Shown here: piece after piece, positions 50,566 through 59,229 of the stretch
How positions within the stretch are numbered: position 1 is the stretch's first letter
Layout: each line of letters begins with the position of its first letter
Source of the DNA: an uncultured Christensenella sp.
Lineage (GTDB): Bacteria; Bacillota; Clostridia; Christensenellales; UBA3700
DNA length: 64,000 bases
Direction: 5' to 3'
Assembly (NCBI GenBank): GCA_910577845.1
Contig: CAJTNA010000004.1
Span: 15,342-79,341, forward strand
Program-made: the position numbers and the translations under genes
Notes under the pieces: generated by a model
The model's input: the letters and a program-made list of their open reading frames with translations, nothing else
What the model was told of the DNA's origin: nothing
Database searches by the model: none

Positions 50566-52824
50566 ATGAAAATTATAAAAATAAATACTACACCTACATA
50601 CAATGTGTATGTTCAAGGTGGATTGTTAAAAAAAGTTGGTGAACTAGTAAATAGTATAAAAAGTTATGATAAAATTGCTATCATAACTGATGATGCTGTG
50701 CAAAAGTTATATTTAAAAAGTGTTGTAGAAAGTTTTAATGACTTTTCTTCTAAGATTGTTACTTACGCTTTCCCAAATGGTGAGGGCAGTAAAAACTTGA
50801 TTGAGCTTGGTAAAATTTATGACTTTTTGGCAGAAAAAGAAATTACTAGAACGGACTTAGTTATTGCGTTAGGCGGTGGCGTTTGTGGTGATATGGTAGG
50901 CTATGCTACAAGTAGTTATTTGCGTGGGGTTGATTTTATCAATATCCCTACCACATTGCTTAGTATGGTTGACTCTTCTGTCGGTGGAAAAACAGCTGTA
51001 AATATTTCCGCTGGTAAAAATCAAGTGGGCTCATTTTATCAGCCTAAAATGGTTATATGCGATACCTATACTTTGAAAACTTTAAGTGATGATTTGATTG
51101 CAGATGGCATTGGTGAAATTGCAAAGTACGCAGTGCTTGAGGATAAAGGTCTATTTGACATACTAATAAATCAAGATTTTGATAATCATTTAGAGCAAAT
51201 TATTGAAATTTGCGTTAAGATAAAAGATGAGTATGTAAGTGGTGATGTGTTTGACAAGGGCAAAAGGCAACTTTTAAACTTAGGTCATACATTGGGACAC
51301 AGCATTGAAAAGGATAGTAAATATACTTTAGCTCACGGCAAAGCTGTTTTGATCGGCTTATATTATATTGCACAAAAGTTTGCTGGCACAGATAGTGTGA
51401 GTAAGATACTTGAAAATTTGGAAGCCGTTGCAAATAAATTTGGTATGCCTTTGAGTTATCCTTTGAATGCGGATGAACTTTGGAAAATGGCAGTAAATGA
51501 TAAAAAGCGTCACGGCGATTACATTACTATAGCACGACCAGTAGCAATAGGAGATTGTAGGTTAGAAAATGTTAAAATTGGTACACCTATTAATTTAACC
51601 GAAAAAGTGTTGAAAAGTGCATTTGATATTGAGATAACACCTAAAAAATTAAGTGGGGAAATTGTTCCGCCACCTTCAAAATCACATATGCATAGACTTT
51701 TAATAATGTCTGCATTTTGTGGTGGAAATGCTGTGGTTAATAATGTTACATTTAGTAATGATATAAAAGCTACATTAAACGCATTAAAAAGTTTAGGTGT
51801 AAATTTTGAAATAAATAAAAATTGCGTTAAATTTACTAGCGTAACTCTAAAAGACAATATCAAAATTGATTGCTTTGAGAGTGGTAGTACATTTAGATTT
51901 TTTATTCCTATTTGTGCAATGCTTGGAATTAATGCAACTTTTGAGGGGAGCAGTAGGCTTGGCGAACGTGGTTATAATGACATTATCACAGCTATGAGTG
52001 ATAGCGTTAGCTTTGATAAAAATGTTGGTTTGCCTCTTTCTATAAATGGTAAGTATAGCAAAGACAAAATTATAATTAATGGTGGAATGTCATCTCAGTT
52101 TATCAGCGGAATTATGATGGGTGCATTTGCTACAAAGAGAAATATTTGCATTCAAATTGAGGGTAATCTTGTGTCCAGTGGTTATGTGGATATGACAATT
52201 CAAGTTATAGAGCAATTTGGTGGAAAAGTTGTAAAAATTCACAATGGCTTTGAAGTCCATTGTAAGGATATAAAGCCGAAAAATTATAACTTGTATCCAG
52301 AAGTAGATTATAGCAATTTAGCATTTTGGGAAGTTGCTGGAGTGCATTTGTCACTACCAAAAGATAACTCAAAGCAAGGGGATAAAATTGTGCTTGATAT
52401 TGTAAAAAAAGCAAGCAAAGGAAAAGCATTTGATATAGATATTGACAAATTTCCTGATTTAGCCCCGATTTTCGGTGTGTTATTAGCAAATATGCAAGGT
52501 GTATCCACATTGAAAAATTGTGCAAGGCTTAGAGTTAAAGAGTGTGATAGACTAAACGCAACCGCAGAAGTTTTGAATAAGTTTGGCATTGAAGCTAACA
52601 TTAGCGGTGATGATTTAGTTATAATAGGCGGTAAGATTAAAGGCGGGGTTAAACTGAATAGTTATGGTGACCATAGAATGGCTATGATGCAAGCAATTAT
52701 GGCAACATTTGCTGATAGTAAAGTATTGATAGAAAATGCTCAAGTTGTATCAAAAAGTTATCCTAATTTTTGGGAGGACTACATCGCTTTGGGAGGTGAG
52801 ATAAATGTCATCAACATTAGGTAA
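50566..52824 (+). CDS. Fused 3-dehydroquinate synthase / EPSP synthase
   Basis: A 752-aa two-enzyme polypeptide. Residues 1-345 are AroB: GGGVCGDMVGYATSSYLRG, IPTTLLSMVDSSVGGKTAVN, GEIAKYAVLED, LNLGHTLGHSIE and the KKRHGD loop. Residues about 352-752 are AroA: EIVPPPSKSHMHRLLIMSAF, the ESGSTFRFFIPI turn in place of GNAGTAMRPL, PDLAPIFGVL, LRVKECDRLNATAEV and YGDHRMAM. Both sets of catalytic residues look intact, with no stop or frameshift between them. It catalyses steps 2 and 6 of the shikimate pathway. No clear Shine-Dalgarno precedes the ATG. It overlaps aroC by 20 bases. The fusion order matches the start of fungal AROM. Confidence 0.92.
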   Translation: MKIIKINTTPTYNVYVQGGLLKKVGELVNSIKSYDKIAIITDDAVQKLYLKSVVESFNDFSSKIVTYAFPNGEGSKNLIELGKIYDFLAEKEITRTDLVIALGGGVCGDMVGYATSSYLRGVDFINIPTTLLSMVDSSVGGKTAVNISAGKNQVGSFYQPKMVICDTYTLKTLSDDLIADGIGEIAKYAVLEDKGLFDILINQDFDNHLEQIIEICVKIKDEYVSGDVFDKGKRQLLNLGHTLGHSIEKDSKYTLAHGKAVLIGLYYIAQKFAGTDSVSKILENLEAVANKFGMPLSYPLNADELWKMAVNDKKRHGDYITIARPVAIGDCRLENVKIGTPINLTEKVLKSAFDIEITPKKLSGEIVPPPSKSHMHRLLIMSAFCGGNAVVNNVTFSNDIKATLNALKSLGVNFEINKNCVKFTSVTLKDNIKIDCFESGSTFRFFIPICAMLGINATFEGSSRLGERGYNDIITAMSDSVSFDKNVGLPLSINGKYSKDKIIINGGMSSQFISGIMMGAFATKRNICIQIEGNLVSSGYVDMTIQVIEQFGGKVVKIHNGFEVHCKDIKPKNYNLYPEVDYSNLAFWEVAGVHLSLPKDNSKQGDKIVLDIVKKASKGKAFDIDIDKFPDLAPIFGVLLANMQGVSTLKNCARLRVKECDRLNATAEVLNKFGIEANISGDDLVIIGGKIKGGVKLNSYGDHRMAMMQAIMATFADSKVLIENAQVVSKSYPNFWEDYIALGGEINVINIR

Positions 52825-53878
52825 AAATTTGGAAATAAGTATATTTGGCGAGTCACACGGCAGTAGTGTTGGTGTTGTAATAAGTGGTTTGCCCAGCGGT
52901 GAGTTTGTTGATACAGAACTTATTAATAAATATCTAGCAAAACGTGCAAGCGGAAAAGACAAAACAATGACGGCAAGGCGTGAGGCTGACGAGGTACAAT
53001 ACCTAAGTGGGGTATATAATGGATATACGACTGGCACACCTCTTACAATGGTAATTTATAATGGTGATTGCAAAAGTAAAGATTATGCTGAAATGGCAAC
53101 AACTGCAAGACCATCTCACGCAGATTACAGCGGTTTTGTAAGATATAATGGATTCAATGATATTAGAGGTGGTGGACATTTTTCTGGTAGAATAACTACT
53201 GCTATGGTTATGGCTGGCAGTTTATGTTTGGCAATATTGAAAAATAAGGGCATTGAAATTTGTGCTAATATTTTGGAAATTGGCAGTGTTAAAGGTGAAA
53301 GGCTTGGCAGTAGGTTGGATAATGCTACGTTTGAGCATTTGAGAGAGATGCCTATTCAAGCAATAAAAAATTCAGATAAAATGCGAGAAGAAATTTTGAC
53401 CGCTAGAGAAAACTTGGATAGTGTAGGTGGCAAAATAGAATGTGTTGTAACAGGAATAAAAGCGGGAGTTGGTTCACCTATATTTGATGGTGTTGAAAAT
53501 AATATCGCAAAAGCGATATTTGGCGTGCCAGCAGTTAAAGGTATAGACTTTGGTGAGGAAAGTGAACTTAGAGGTTCAGTATATAATGATAATCTTAAAG
53601 TGGATAATGGAAAGGTTGTGACTACTACCAATCACGATGGCGGTATCAATGGCGGTATTACAAATGGTATGCCTATCGTGTTTGCTGTTAAAGTTAAGCC
53701 TACACCTAGTATTGCAAGACCTCAAGATACGATTGACTTTAAAAAACTTGAAAATAAACAGATTCAAATTAAAGGTAGGCACGACCCTTGCGTTGTTGCA
53801 AGAGCTGTTCCTTGTATTGAATGTGTTACGGCAATAAGTATTTTAGATATGGTTATGGAGAGTAAAATTTATGAATGA
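52805..53878 (+). CDS. aroC: Chorismate synthase
   Basis: A 357-aa FMN-dependent enzyme converting EPSP to chorismate. Signatures are FGESHGSSVGVVISG, the RRxxD-like TARREADEVQYLSG, ARPSHADYSGF, RGGGHFSGRITTAMV and GRHDPCVVARAVPCIE. Length is normal. It starts after GGGAGGTGAG inside the end of the aroBA fusion, so translation is coupled. Confidence 0.96.
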   Translation: MSSTLGKNLEISIFGESHGSSVGVVISGLPSGEFVDTELINKYLAKRASGKDKTMTARREADEVQYLSGVYNGYTTGTPLTMVIYNGDCKSKDYAEMATTARPSHADYSGFVRYNGFNDIRGGGHFSGRITTAMVMAGSLCLAILKNKGIEICANILEIGSVKGERLGSRLDNATFEHLREMPIQAIKNSDKMREEILTARENLDSVGGKIECVVTGIKAGVGSPIFDGVENNIAKAIFGVPAVKGIDFGEESELRGSVYNDNLKVDNGKVVTTTNHDGGINGGITNGMPIVFAVKVKPTPSIARPQDTIDFKKLENKQIQIKGRHDPCVVARAVPCIECVTAISILDMVMESKIYE

Positions 53879-54128
53879 ACTTGAAAGGTTGAGAAAAGAG
53901 ATTGACAATTTGGATAAAATAATTGTATCTGCTTATGTGGAAAGATTGAATGTTATAAAAAGTATAGGTGAATATAAAAAAAATAATAATGTCAAAGTTT
54001 TAGATAGCAATAGAGAAAACGAGGTTTTAAAAAAAGTTTGCGAAAATGCTGGTGAGTACAAAGATGATGTTATTAATTTGTACAAATATATAATGGATTA
54101 CAGCAAAAAAAAGCAAAGTGAAAGATAA
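53871..54128 (+). CDS. Chorismate mutase, AroQ class
   Basis: An 85-aa helical protein matching the AroQ-type chorismate mutase: LERLRKEIDNLDKIIVSAYVER with the first active-site Arg/Asp pattern, VIKSIGEYKKNNNVKVLDSNRE and a final helix. It directs chorismate to prephenate for Phe and Tyr. It starts after GGAGAG in the end of aroC and closes the aromatic operon. DAHP synthase and prephenate-using genes are not in this window. Confidence 0.9.
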   Translation: MNELERLRKEIDNLDKIIVSAYVERLNVIKSIGEYKKNNNVKVLDSNRENEVLKKVCENAGEYKDDVINLYKYIMDYSKKKQSER

Positions 54129-54161
54129 TTTTTAAAATTTTATAAATTTTGCAAAAAATTC

Positions 54162-54190
54162 TTGCAATGGACTAAAAATTTTGATATAAT
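54162..54190 (+). promoter_or_regulatory. PEP carboxykinase promoter
   Basis: TTGCAA (54162-54167), 17 bases, TATAAT (54185-54190), leaving a leader of about 65 bases. Confidence 0.8.
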
Positions 54191-54263
54191 GTTATCTAGT
54201 GGGAACTGGAAAATTTTCACATATTAAATTTGATAATAATAACATTTTAAAAGGAGTATTAAA

Positions 54264-56030
54264 ATGACTAAGAACAAGAAAGTTTTAGAGTATGTTGATT
54301 CAGTTGCAAAACTTTGTAATCCTGATAGTGTCGTTTGGATTGATGGTAGCGAAGAATTGTACAACAAATTAACTAATGAGGCTTTGGCTACAGGCGAGTT
54401 GATTAAACTAAACGATGAGCTTTTGCCAGGTTGCTATTTGCACCGTACAGCTGTTAATGACGTAGCACGTGTTGAGGGCAGAACTTTTATTTGTAGCAAA
54501 GAGCAAGTTAATGCAGGTCCTACAAATAACTGGTGGAACCCAGCTGAGGCTTATGAAAAATTAAACAGCATTTTAAAAGATGCTTACAAAGGCAGAACAA
54601 TGTATGTTATTCCATTCTCAATGGGTCCTGTTGGTTCACCTCTTGCTAAAATCGGCATTGAGATTACTGACTCTATCTATGTTGTATTGAATATGAAGAT
54701 TATGACTAGAGTTGGTCAAAACGTACTAGATGCTCTTGGTGATAGTAACGATTTCGTTCGTGGTACTCACGCAAAATGCAATATTGACGAGAATGAGAGA
54801 TATATCTGCCATTTCCCAGAGGATAACACAATTATCTCTGTAAATAGTGGTTACGGCGGTAACGTATTACTAGGTAAAAAATGTTTTGCACTTCGTATCG
54901 CTTCTTTCCAAGGACGTAATGAAGGTTGGATGGCAGAGCATATGCTTATTCTAGGTATTGAGAAACCAGATGGTAAGATTTATTATATGGGTGCTGCATT
55001 CCCAAGTGCTTGCGGTAAAACTAACTTAGCAATGCTTATTCCACCAGAAGGTTATAAGAAAGCTGGTTACAAAGTATGGTGTGTAGGTGATGATATTGCT
55101 TGGATTAAACCTGGTAAAGATGGCAGACTTTATGCTATCAACCCTGAGAATGGTTTCTTCGGTGTTGCTCCTGGTACATCTGTTAAATCTAATCCTAACG
55201 CTTTACAAGCTACTAAGAAAAACACTATATTCACTAACGTTGTATTGAATAAAGACAACAACACTGTATGGTGGGAAGGTATGGATAAGAATCCTCCTGA
55301 AAATGCTATTGACTGGAAAGGCAATGAGTGGAATGGTAAAACTTCTGATGTTAAAGGTGCTCAACCTAACAGCCGTTTTACTGCACCAGCTATCAACTGC
55401 CCTTGCATCAGCTCTGAGTTCGAGTCTACAACTGGTGTTCCAATGAGTGCATTTATCTTTGGTGGTCGCCGTGCTAAAACTACTCCACTTGTATACCAAG
55501 CAAGAGATTGGAATCACGGTGTATTTGTAGGTTCAATTATGTCTTCTGAGACAACAGCTGCTGCTACTGGTGCTACTGGTGTATTGAGAAGAGATCCAAT
55601 GGCAATGCTTCCATTCTGCGGATATCATATGGGTGACTACTTTGGTCACTGGATTGAGATGGGTAGCAAAATCCCTAGTGATAAGCAACCTAAATTCTTC
55701 AATGTTAACTGGTTCCGTCAAGATGACAATGGTAATTTCGTATGGCCTGGTTTTGGTGACAATATGCGTGTTCTTGACTGGATGGTTAAGAGAATTGAAG
55801 GCACTGTTGACGCTAAAGAAACTGCTATCGGTTATGTTCCATTTGCTGATGATATTAACTTAGAAGGTTGCGATTGCTCAAAGAAAACTTTGGAATCTAT
55901 CCTTGCTGTTGACAACACTGCTTGGGCAAAAGAGGCTGAAGGTATTAAAGAGTTCTACACTAAATTTGGTGATAAGCTACCAAAAGAGCTTGCTAAAGAG
56001 TGTGACGAACTTATTAAAAGGACTAAATAA
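54264..56030 (+). CDS. pckG: Phosphoenolpyruvate carboxykinase (GTP type)
   Basis: A 588-aa enzyme interconverting oxaloacetate and PEP with GTP/GDP. Diagnostic for the GTP class are the P-loop FPSACGKTNLAM, GDDIAWIK, NPENGFFGVAPGTS and FIFGGRRAKTTPLVYQ. Length is close to that of bacterial PckG. It starts after AAAGGAG. More C-ending codons than its neighbours suggest strong expression. In gut anaerobes the enzyme often runs toward oxaloacetate, fixing CO2 during succinate or propionate fermentation. Single gene with promoter and terminator. Confidence 0.96.
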   Translation: MTKNKKVLEYVDSVAKLCNPDSVVWIDGSEELYNKLTNEALATGELIKLNDELLPGCYLHRTAVNDVARVEGRTFICSKEQVNAGPTNNWWNPAEAYEKLNSILKDAYKGRTMYVIPFSMGPVGSPLAKIGIEITDSIYVVLNMKIMTRVGQNVLDALGDSNDFVRGTHAKCNIDENERYICHFPEDNTIISVNSGYGGNVLLGKKCFALRIASFQGRNEGWMAEHMLILGIEKPDGKIYYMGAAFPSACGKTNLAMLIPPEGYKKAGYKVWCVGDDIAWIKPGKDGRLYAINPENGFFGVAPGTSVKSNPNALQATKKNTIFTNVVLNKDNNTVWWEGMDKNPPENAIDWKGNEWNGKTSDVKGAQPNSRFTAPAINCPCISSEFESTTGVPMSAFIFGGRRAKTTPLVYQARDWNHGVFVGSIMSSETTAAATGATGVLRRDPMAMLPFCGYHMGDYFGHWIEMGSKIPSDKQPKFFNVNWFRQDDNGNFVWPGFGDNMRVLDWMVKRIEGTVDAKETAIGYVPFADDINLEGCDCSKKTLESILAVDNTAWAKEAEGIKEFYTKFGDKLPKELAKECDELIKRTK

Positions 56031-56123
56031 TTAATTTATTAATTGCAAGTTGATTAATCTAATAATAGATTAACATCCCTAGTAAAATAATTAAGAAACT
56101 TAAATAAAATGATATTAAGCAAA

Positions 56124-56153
56124 TAAAAGGCTACATTTAGTGGCCTTTTATTG
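56124..56153 (+). terminator. Intrinsic terminator after pckG
   Basis: TAAAAGGC (56124-56131) pairs with GCCTTTTA (56143-56150) across an 11-base loop. Confidence 0.8.
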
Positions 56154-56421
56154 TTTGTAAAAAATAATAATTGCAAAATGAATATTATGTTGACTTTTAA
56201 CATTTAAGTATTATTAAAAATTGGTTATTTTTGATAGTACACTTTAATTAATTTTGCACTATAATGAAATTAATATAAATACATATAAAATTTAAATCTT
56301 GCTATTGTTGTTAATTTCTAGATTAATTTATGTTAATAATTATTATTCGACTTTAATAATTTTCAAAGCATATAAGCTAATAAAGTAAGCAAGTTCTAAC
56401 AAGTAACGAAAGATAATGTTT
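56154..56421. other. Rest of the intergenic region after pckG
   Basis: AT-rich sequence between converging genes, without gene, repeat or further convincing hairpin. With the terminator it completes the gene-free stretch 56031-56421. Confidence 0.5.
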
Positions 56422-57366
56422 TTATAAATCTATTATACTATTGTTATCTTTATTTATATTATACAAAAGTAGGTCAGTGATATAGTTCGAAAAATGCTGT
56501 AAGGTACGTTTTGCGGATTTTGTAAACATATTTTCTTGCCAATCGTGCATTGCATTTTTTGAATGTACAGCTCTGTATGGAATTTGTAGACTTTCAAGTT
56601 TAGTTATTAATTTTTCACCATTGCCTTTGCAAAATATATCTGTAGTAGAATATGATACAAAAGTTGGCGGAAAGTCATTTGTTATATAGTCACCAATATT
56701 AATATAATTGTACAATTTGTGCTTTTTACAAGTTTCAATATCAACAAATTTCTCACCGCATAGATAGTTCCAAAGTGAATGATTTATATTTAATACCATA
56801 TGTTTATCTAGTGAGTTGGTAGGGTAGTATACGCCACTAAAAAATACTGCACCAATTATTTTAGTATCGATTTTCGGCAGGTTTATTGCGTTAGCATACT
56901 CATTATTTGTAGATAATGCAATCAAGCAAGTAGCTAGATATGCACCCGCAGAGTCACCACATAAAATAATTTTGTTTTTATCAATAAAATATTTTTCGCT
57001 GTTATCTTTTATCCAATCAAACAAGCTAATCAATTCTTTTAGTATTTGTGTCAAATTATGTTTTGGTGCTAAGCTGTAGTTAATATTGATTACTTTTACA
57101 TTTAGTGTCAAACAAAATTCCGAAAAAGACTTGCGATACTTTTTATCACCAGCTACAAATCCACCGCCGTGCAAATTAATTAAAATAGCTTGTTTGGTAT
57201 TTTTTTTAGTTTTATCACAATACAAATCAAAGGTGCAATTCTTTTGATTGTTTATACAATAAATCTCGTCTTTTAAAAGCTTAATTGCGTTTTTATTGTG
57301 GTATGTGTTTTGCGGTATATAGCCGAAATAATCAATCAACTTAAATAAAATAGTAGTTAAGCTCAT
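56422..57366 (-). CDS. Alpha/beta hydrolase, hormone-sensitive-lipase-like esterase
   Basis: A 314-aa esterase/lipase. The oxyanion-hole motif HGGG is at 66-69, the nucleophile Ser139 sits in GDSAG, an Asp follows in STTDIFCKG, and the catalytic His is likely in NAMHDW near 285. This is the arrangement of the HSL/acetyl-esterase group. No signal peptide is seen, so it is probably cytoplasmic. The start follows a run of seven G. It lies divergently from the sulfatase / mannosidase operon and may deacetylate the same glycan; substrate is inference. Confidence 0.87.
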   Translation of the reverse strand: MSLTTILFKLIDYFGYIPQNTYHNKNAIKLLKDEIYCINNQKNCTFDLYCDKTKKNTKQAILINLHGGGFVAGDKKYRKSFSEFCLTLNVKVININYSLAPKHNLTQILKELISLFDWIKDNSEKYFIDKNKIILCGDSAGAYLATCLIALSTNNEYANAINLPKIDTKIIGAVFFSGVYYPTNSLDKHMVLNINHSLWNYLCGEKFVDIETCKKHKLYNYINIGDYITNDFPPTFVSYSTTDIFCKGNGEKLITKLESLQIPYRAVHSKNAMHDWQENMFTKSAKRTLQHFSNYITDLLLYNINKDNNSIIDL

Positions 57367-57743
57367 ACTGCCCCCCCTTTTTTGTATAATTTTTTGTTTA
57401 ATTTTAGTTTTTGAATTATTGTAATTTGCAAACCGAATTAGAAGCTTTTTTGTACAAGTGATTTGTCACAAAATAAACTGCATTAACGGCTTACTTATTA
57501 ATTGATTTTAGAATAGCACTTTAAATTTAATTTGTCAAGGCGAAAAATTGTTTTAAGTTAAATAAATATAATATATTTAAGACGTACAATTTGTATAGTT
57601 TTAGTAATATTTTGTGTGAAAAGTGAAAATATATTGCTTTTATGTATGATAATAAAAAAATTGCTATTGACTTTATAATAAAATTATAGTAAAATATATA
57701 ATATATAGTAAAATTAATTAGGAAAAAATTGGGAGGCTTTGCT
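57367..57743. other. Divergent regulatory region between esterase and sulfatase operon
   Basis: A gene-free stretch of 377 bases. For the plus strand it holds TTGACT (57667-57672), 17 bases, TAAAAT (57690-57695). The esterase promoter on the other strand was not identified with confidence, and no operator palindrome stands out. Confidence 0.55.
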
Positions 57744-59069
57744 ATGAATATTGTCCTATACTTTAGTGACCAACAAAGATTTGATACAATTAACGAGAAA
57801 GTTACACCTAATATATACAATATGTTAGACGAGAGTATCTTTATGGATAATTGTTACACAATGCAACCAGTTTGCGGTCCAGCAAGGGCGTGTATTCAAA
57901 CAGGTGTTTATGCAAGTGAAAATGATTGTTACATAAATGGCATTTCATTGAAAAAAGATGAGGAAAATACTTTGGCAAAATGCTTAAATAAGCAAAACTA
58001 TAACACCTCTTATATTGGAAAATGGCATTTAGCGTCTGATACGGACGGGCATAATCCGCACAATAATTTGCAAATAAAAGCTGTACCTAATGAGCTTAGA
58101 GGTGGCTATAATGATTACTGGCTAGTAGCAGATTGTTTGGAGTTTACATCTGATATAAATGGTGGATTCCTTTTTGATAAAAACAATAATAGGGTCGATT
58201 TTCAAGGGGTTAGAAGCGATTGTATAAACAATTTCGCAACCGACTATATAAAAAATTATGATAGTGATAAGCCATTTTTCTTAATGGTATCACAGCTTGA
58301 ACCACACCAGCAAAATGGAAAGGGAACTTTCCAATGTGTAGAGGGTGAAGATATTCAATTTCAAGATTATCCATATCCTGAAGACTTAGTTGGTTTAAAA
58401 GGTGATTACAAGGCAGAATTTGCACATTACCTTGCTTGTTGCAAAAGGCTTGACCAAAACTTTGCAGACTTTGTAAAAGCAATTAAGGATAAAGGAATTT
58501 GGAATGATACAATTATTATTTATACTTCTGACCACGGTTGTCACTTTAAAACACGCAATTTTGAATATAAACGTTCTTGTCACAATGCAAGCACACATAT
58601 TCCATTTATTATGACTGGTGGTGGACTTGAAAAAATTGACGCTTGTAAAAAATATATTGGTAAACACTTTGATGGTCTAGTTAGCTTGTTAGATGTTACA
58701 TCAACTATTTTGGATTTTGCAAATACTCCTATACCTCAAAATTATCGTAGCAAGAGCATTGCTCAAATGTTAAATGACGATAAGGGCAGAGACCATATCT
58801 TTTTGCAGATTAGTGAATCACAATTGGGCAGAGCTATAATTACTGATAAGTATACATATAGCGTTAAAAAACCTTTTTCACTAGGACTTCAAAATGCTAC
58901 TAGTAAATGGTATAAGCAAGATTTATTGTATGATAATGAAAAGGATAAAGCCCAACATAAGAATTTAATAAATAAAACCGAGTATAGACAAGTTGCAAAA
59001 CAATTAAAGGAACTTTTGCTTGAGGATATCCAAAATATTGAAGGGATAAAAGCTAAAATTTTTGGTTAA
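57744..59069 (+). CDS. Type I sulfatase (Cys-type)
   Basis: A 441-aa alkaline-phosphatase-superfamily sulfatase. C44 in PVCGPARA forms the CxPxR motif that is converted to formylglycine, in anaerobes by the radical-SAM enzyme anSME. Metal ligands are visible in FSDQQR at the N-terminus and TSDHGCH (D263, H264). No signal peptide, so it acts in the cytoplasm on imported sugars. ATG 57744 follows GGGAGG; an in-frame ATG at 57729 lies before that site. Next to a beta-mannosidase, it probably desulfates a mannose-containing glycan. Phosphonate or phosphate monoester hydrolase activity is an alternative. Confidence 0.87.
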   Translation: MNIVLYFSDQQRFDTINEKVTPNIYNMLDESIFMDNCYTMQPVCGPARACIQTGVYASENDCYINGISLKKDEENTLAKCLNKQNYNTSYIGKWHLASDTDGHNPHNNLQIKAVPNELRGGYNDYWLVADCLEFTSDINGGFLFDKNNNRVDFQGVRSDCINNFATDYIKNYDSDKPFFLMVSQLEPHQQNGKGTFQCVEGEDIQFQDYPYPEDLVGLKGDYKAEFAHYLACCKRLDQNFADFVKAIKDKGIWNDTIIIYTSDHGCHFKTRNFEYKRSCHNASTHIPFIMTGGGLEKIDACKKYIGKHFDGLVSLLDVTSTILDFANTPIPQNYRSKSIAQMLNDDKGRDHIFLQISESQLGRAIITDKYTYSVKKPFSLGLQNATSKWYKQDLLYDNEKDKAQHKNLINKTEYRQVAKQLKELLLEDIQNIEGIKAKIFG

Positions 59070-59229
59070 TTATTAGCAATAAGTGATAATAAATTGTTAC
59101 TCTAAAAATTAAAATTGTTAAGTTTGCTAATTTTATGTTAGTAGATTTTAAATTATTAAATTTATTGAAATCGACAATTGATAAATAATAAATAAAACAA
59201 ATCAAAATTATAAATATGAGGTGTTGATT

